From assembly GCA_029948255.1 (NCBI GenBank), contig JALIZF010001567.1:310001-374000 (forward strand): a stretch of 64,000 nucleotides of DNA. Reading direction: 5' to 3'. Below the pieces are notes generated by a model, which searched no databases, was not told where the DNA came from, and saw nothing but the letters and a program-made list of their open reading frames with translations. This document shows positions 60,161 to 64,000 of this stretch, piece after piece (position 1 is the stretch's first letter; each line of letters starts with the position of its first letter). The position numbers and the translations under genes are program-made. This DNA is from Telmatactis stephensoni. Its lineage: Eukaryota; Cnidaria; Anthozoa; Actiniaria; Isophelliidae.

Positions 60161-61240
60161 TCATTCTCTGTCTTTAAAATATTTGACACGGTAAAAAAAT
60201 AACTCTTTTGCGAAAGTATATAGTCGTGTGTCAACAATGTTAAGCTTTTTAAGTCTTTGCAAATCTGTTGGTTCAATATCTGTCATGACATCGGCTGCCC
60301 TTGTCTCGTCCTCCGCTTTCTGCCCAAATGGTTTGATGAATTTGGCCCCAAAAGTCTTTTCGAATAAGTACTGGCTTTCCTTTTGGTACTCCGTAAGTCC
60401 AAAGTAAGCCATGCTCTGAAGGTTACGCATTGCACTTTTGAGAATAATTTTATTGCGTTTTTTCGGCGGCATACGCGCAGTATTGTAACAATTTACGAGC
60501 GTCAAATCAGCAAGCATTCGAGCTTGTCTATTGAAGGCTAAATTGGATTTGCACGCTAAAAAATCTTCTATTGTAACATCTTCCCATGTATCTCCTTCGT
60601 AACATGGAGGTAATTCCTTTCTTGTAGGGGCTCTCCCTTTGCATTTATGGGCAGAAGCAGCCCAAGTTGTCCCTCGTTGGTAACAACGAAACTCACTTAG
60701 CACCCGACTAATGGGTTCTCGCAAAAAGGTGACATACAAATATTGTCGTTTTGCGTCTGCTCCATTTCGTTTTTTCATATATTCTGGCACACAAGAATGA
60801 AGTTCTGTCCAATCTGCATGCAATCCGCAAGGCCAGCCCAAAGAATAACGAGAGAAAAGCCAAAGTTTCGTCGAATTCGGACTCGTACACTTACATCGCA
60901 GTTTGGGTAATTTTCGGCATTTGCACGGGGAAGATATATTCAAATCTGTGACCAAATGCCTACCAAAGGTTGTTCCTCCTGTCTTTTGAATATGTAGGAA
61001 AACCATGACATCATTGATAGAAGTACTGAAATTATACATCTTGACGACTTCTCTTGTAAAACGATATAGTCTCGGCTGTGTTCGACTTGACGACACTTTG
61101 CTAACACCAGCGGCGACATTTCTCTGAAGAAATTGATTTACATCACAAGACCGTCTTGGACAAAGGTAAACTATAAATATTGCTACAAACAAGAGCGAAC
61201 ATACAGTAAGAACTGCAAAGCAACGACCAAAGGAATTCAT
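60161..61240 (-). CDS. HS6ST: Heparan sulfate 6-O-sulfotransferase
   Basis: Single coding exon, 359 aa. It transfers sulfate from PAPS to the 6-O position of glucosamine in heparan sulfate, in the Golgi. A type II membrane anchor is at about residues 8-27 (FAVLTVCSLLFVAIFIVYLC). The PAPS-binding loop is FLHIQKTGGTTFGRHL (about 81-96), GLHADWTELHSCVP carries the conserved catalytic-region His, LREPISRVLSEF is the 3'-phosphate motif, and NRQARMLADLTLVNCYN and FGLTEYQKESQYLFEKTF match vertebrate HS6STs. The C-terminus stops after FKDRE, without the long tail of vertebrate enzymes. Vertebrate genes have at least one coding intron and this one has none; retroposition is possible, but no poly-A trace is seen. 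Divergent from HEXIM. Confidence 0.95.
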   Translation of the reverse strand: MNSFGRCFAVLTVCSLLFVAIFIVYLCPRRSCDVNQFLQRNVAAGVSKVSSSRTQPRLYRFTREVVKMYNFSTSINDVMVFLHIQKTGGTTFGRHLVTDLNISSPCKCRKLPKLRCKCTSPNSTKLWLFSRYSLGWPCGLHADWTELHSCVPEYMKKRNGADAKRQYLYVTFLREPISRVLSEFRCYQRGTTWAASAHKCKGRAPTRKELPPCYEGDTWEDVTIEDFLACKSNLAFNRQARMLADLTLVNCYNTARMPPKKRNKIILKSAMRNLQSMAYFGLTEYQKESQYLFEKTFGAKFIKPFGQKAEDETRAADVMTDIEPTDLQRLKKLNIVDTRLYTFAKELFFYRVKYFKDRE

Positions 61241-61783
61241 TTTTCGCGAACAATGTTCTCAAACATGTTGCTGCTGTTCTGTCTTGTATCGCCCCAGGCC
61301 CTACCGTCGACAACTCTTAGATTCTAAAACCACTTAGAAAAAATGTAGCTCGGAAAAGAAGACAAAAAAATCATTATAAAAGTTAGAAAGCCCTAGAATT
61401 TGAATTTATTCCATTTCGCAAAAATGTTTACAAATTTGATAGTCTCCCTCACTTCGTCCTCACCCCTCCCTCCTTCAAGCGGAAGTGAAAGAAAGCAGCG
61501 CGCGGATGTCAAAACAATGATTCAGCTGTCTACCTAATAAGGAAAGACTGACCATATTTAGTATAGGTTAAACATGACGTATTTGGCGGGGTAACCACAA
61601 CGACGGGTCAATGTACAACAACGTTCAGTCAACGTTGTAAGCCAAGCTAGATTGTTGTGTGTGAGTTGCTGAAAAAAGTCAAGACTCAGCAGTATTTTAA
61701 AACGTTCATTCAACGTTTTTTTGGGTGATAAAACGTTTGATTTGGAACAAAACGTTTATTTGGACGCTTTACTTGAAAAACCG
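61241..61783. promoter_or_regulatory. Divergent promoter region HS6ST / HEXIM
   Basis: 543 bp between two start codons facing away. Two palindromes with the same 5-bp spacer, AACGTT-N5-AACGTT with 8-bp arms, lie at 61618-61638 and 61699-61719. Two further AAAACGTTT copies follow at about 61731 and 61749. No TATA box is obvious. Confidence 0.6.
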
Positions 61784-62494
61784 ATGTGTTTCAAAAGCCT
61801 TAGCTCAAGAAGAAGAACAAGAATGAACACCGAAGGACTACCCGTACAAGCTCTTAAAAGAAAAAAGACCAGAAGACTCAAGAAAAGAAAACCACAAGAC
61901 TACCAGGACACCGACTTCCTCGAAACACCTAATAAGAAGATCAAAAAACAGACTGCGGCCCCTGAAAACACAACACAGTTCCTTATGAACGACCGCGAGA
62001 AGTTTGAGCCGTTCAACTTCTTTGTGTGTTCACCGTTGTCCAACTCTCCTACAAGTACTTGCAGTTTTACTTCAAATTCAACATCTTCAGTTCGAGGAAG
62101 CCCTGTTGATGACAAAGTGTTCGAATACTGCTCAGATAACGAAGAGAATTTCGATCAGCTTTACTTTGAGAAAGATTTCAACGACGTCTACGATAACATC
62201 CACGCCGAAACACTCTTTGCTCTTACGAAACAGGAGTTAATAAGTCGATATTTAGACTTGGAAAAAAGGGAAGAAGAACTTCTTAAAAAAGTGAAGTCCG
62301 TATGCTGTAGTGAAAGCTGCGAAATGCCATTCAAAACACGGCAATGCGAGGGAACTAGCAGCACTTCAGAAGAAAGAACATGGCCAGCCCACAAACAAGG
62401 AGACAAGAAGGACAGTTTAATTTCACAACTTCAAGAAATACGCCATGTTAACTCACAACTAATTCAAGAAAATGAAAGACTTCGAGGCTGCTAG
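61784..62494 (+). CDS. HEXIM1: HEXIM homologue (7SK-dependent P-TEFb inhibitor)
   Basis: Intronless ORF, 236 aa from the first ATG at 61784; an in-frame stop at 61670 and no earlier ATG fix the start. HEXIM binds 7SK RNA and holds the kinase P-TEFb inactive in the nucleus, limiting transcription elongation. Seen in order: basic RNA-binding patch (LKRKKTRRLKKRKPQD), inhibitory motif APENTTQFLMND (vertebrate PYNTTQFLMDD), a Ser/Asp-rich acidic region, LYFEKDFNDVYDNIHAETLF and LTKQELISRYLDLEKREEELL (cyclin-T-binding and dimer coiled coil), and a final coil ending LIQENERLRGC. The protein is shorter than human HEXIM1 (359 aa) because the N-terminal tail is short. Human HEXIM genes are also intronless. 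Tyr of PYNT is Glu here. Confidence 0.92.
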   Translation: MCFKSLSSRRRTRMNTEGLPVQALKRKKTRRLKKRKPQDYQDTDFLETPNKKIKKQTAAPENTTQFLMNDREKFEPFNFFVCSPLSNSPTSTCSFTSNSTSSVRGSPVDDKVFEYCSDNEENFDQLYFEKDFNDVYDNIHAETLFALTKQELISRYLDLEKREEELLKKVKSVCCSESCEMPFKTRQCEGTSSTSEERTWPAHKQGDKKDSLISQLQEIRHVNSQLIQENERLRGC

Positions 62495-62780
62495 TGTGTA
62501 CGATGAGTAAAATTGTTTTTCTTTGCTTCACCTTGCTTATCCTGGTAAGACTTAGGCAAGGTGACGTGGCCATGTGAGAATTTCAAAATGGCTGACATTA
62601 AAGCGCGAAACCGCGTTATATATAATTATGATTTATAGAGAAGAAAATGTTCGGAATCTACTCAGTTTATTATTAGAAGGACAAAAGAATGTGTTTTTGT
62701 TATAAGATATCTAAGCATTTTACTTAAAAAAATACGTAAAAGGAAGATAAGCACCCATACATAAATATTCATAGTTTTCA
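62495..62780. other. HEXIM 3' flank
   Basis: AT-rich, with an inverted pair CTTCACCTTGC/GCAAGGTGACG at about 62526 and 62558. No coding signal. Confidence 0.5.
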
Positions 62781-63033
62781 TATATAGCTATTTCAATTAA
62801 CGTTGTCGTTGAAAAAAGCCTAAAGGCTAAAGCCTTTCAAATATCTTTTGTGTACGAACAAACTTATGTCGGCTATCTGAGAAATTAAGGAATATGAGTC
62901 CAAGTTGTAGAATTTGCAAGCATACAGTGAGTTTCTTATTGTAATGATAAAACGGTGATAAAAATCTTTCATTATTCCTCTCTCAAAGCTTTAGGCTTTT
63001 TTCAGCGACAACGTTAATTGAATTAGCTATATA
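62781..63033. mobile_element. 253-bp MITE
   Basis: Left end TATATAGCTATTTCAATTAA continuing CGTTGTCGTTGAAAAAAGCC; right end the inverse (62990-63033), about 44-bp TIRs. Non-coding. Confidence 0.85.
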
Positions 63034-63091
63034 TTCAGCTTGTACTTGATCAAACAGTGTTAGTGATGTTATCAGTATGATGTTATTTCAG

Positions 63092-64000
63092 GGCTTTAGT
63101 TGGTGAAGAGCATGTGAATACCAAGTGGCAGACAAGACCAATGCCCACTAGGACACACACCCAGGTAATGGCCTATTTCTGGTTTAGACAGGAATAGTCT
63201 CTGTGTGTGAGCTGCCATTAACTGAACACTTAGATGTGAAAGGTCTTAATCTTTTGTGATAATTTTGGGGACAGTTTATGTACTTTTCATTTTGAGATAT
63301 ACTTGTAAAAATTAAAATTTAACCCATATTGATATCAGTATCAAGTTGTTATTGATCAAACTCTTACTTTCCTTTCTAACAAGTTGCCTCCTTTTGTATT
63401 AAAGTTGTTGGCTCATAGCGACGACATGGAACATCACCAGCCACCTTATGGTGTTGGAAGGACGGAGGTATTGGCTTTGTTTTCTCTACAGCTGATTGAC
63501 TTCTTACAGTAGTTTCAAGGAATAAGGAACAAAATGCACTGCTTCTGTTTGAGTGGATAGCACTCTTACAGATAATTTCACAAAACTTTTCCACATGGAT
63601 TCAGAAGTTCATTGGCAAGTTGCTAAGGTGATAACAAACTTTGGAATTTTAAACTTGGTTCAGTGAACCACATGTTTGCATCTAAAAATCAAATATTTAC
63701 CAAAACTAAATGTCTCCAAAATCATATTTGAAACTGTCTACTGACATAATTTTTTAGGAATATTTGGGTGTTGTCGGTGCAATTTCGGTAAATAATTGAT
63801 TTTTAGATGCATGCATGTCATGATTCATTGAGCCAAGTTAACTTTGAAATATCAATTTGGTAACTTGCCAATGAATTCATGTGGGAAAGTTTATTTGTGA
63901 CCCTTATTCTGTGGATTGATTTACTGGATAATACCATTAATTTTATCCATTGAAGGGTTTATTACAGTTTGAAAAAACGAACTATGGTATTCTTGTGGTG
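63092..64000 (+). CDS. Unrecognised gene, three internal exons, partial
   Basis: Three phase-consistent exons: 63092-63164 (after TTATTTCAG; ALVGEEHVNTKWQTRPMPTRTH), 63405-63467 (LLAHSDDMEHHQPPYGVGRTE) and 63968-64000 onward (FEKTNYGILVV, cut by the window). The first exon starts with one base of a split codon, so an upstream exon must exist; it does not join the HEXIM ORF at any GT donor I can find. Splice sites are good and the phases agree, but I do not recognise the protein. Confidence 0.55.
63586..63895. mobile_element. 310-bp palindromic MITE
   Basis: TTCCACATGGATTCAGAAGT and CATTGGCAAGTT at the left are inverted at the right (AACTTGCCAATGAATTCATG). Inner arms meet near GCATCTAAAAATCAA. 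It lies in the intron between the second and third exons of the unknown gene. Confidence 0.85.

Noticed and set aside
61721..61783. N-terminal extension of HEXIM from 61721
   Set aside because: The codon there is TTG, not ATG. An in-frame stop lies at 61670 and the first ATG is 61784.

Overview
The window looks like nuclear DNA of an anthozoan cnidarian, most likely a stony coral. Its genes are intron-bearing with GT-AG introns, the DNA is AT-rich, and conserved animal genes sit in a dense layer of nested transposons, tRNA-derived SINEs, palindromic MITEs and minisatellites. The species is inferred from repeat style and protein character, not shown directly.

Host genes, left to right: DNAJC17 (minus, 15561 to below 4809, partial: J domain and coiled coil present, RRM exons not found); a glucose-6-phosphatase catalytic subunit (plus, 15635-20070, three exons, start codon only 73 bp from that of DNAJC17); galactose mutarotase GALM (plus, 25873-42301, eight exons); a group I-like nucleoside diphosphate kinase (minus, 47180-43134, five exons, tail to tail with GALM); a heparan sulfate 6-O-sulfotransferase (minus, 61240-60161, one coding exon); a HEXIM homologue (plus, 61784-62494, one exon, divergent from HS6ST); and three exons of an unrecognised gene leaving the right edge (63092-64000). 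Exon joins for the four multi-exon genes were worked out by hand; reading phase is kept at every junction.

Mobile layer: two almost identical 1.13-kb repeats (2063-4621); a 3,043-bp Merlin/IS1595-type transposon with perfect 43-bp TIRs and a 9-bp target duplication (5756-8798); a 2.5-kb element with about 550-bp inverted repeats (9091-11581); a decayed Penelope-like element with a GIY-YIG domain (11582-12745); an L2/CR1-like LINE nested between inverted repeats (21352-23879); a 1.9-kb 20-bp minisatellite (23884-25797); an 11-kb insertion in GALM intron 6 holding three R4/Dong/NeSL-type LINEs bounded by (TAA)n tracts (29726-40921); a Gypsy LTR element with one intact gag-pol frame (51342-55956); and many short TIR elements and SINEs.

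The most unusual object is the Merlin-type element. It carries a transposase cut off after its first catalytic Asp and, divergently, an intact 303-codon gene (CCHC knuckle, long coiled coil, HTH-like tail). That gene has a TATA box and, 20 nt after its stop, a sequence matching the histone-mRNA 3' stem-loop, so it may be a mobile gene with replication-dependent histone-type RNA 3' processing. Next in interest are the microsatellite-bounded LINE cluster, the HEXIM homologue with PENT in place of PYNT, and the copies of a GALM exon end plus splice donor inside the following intron.
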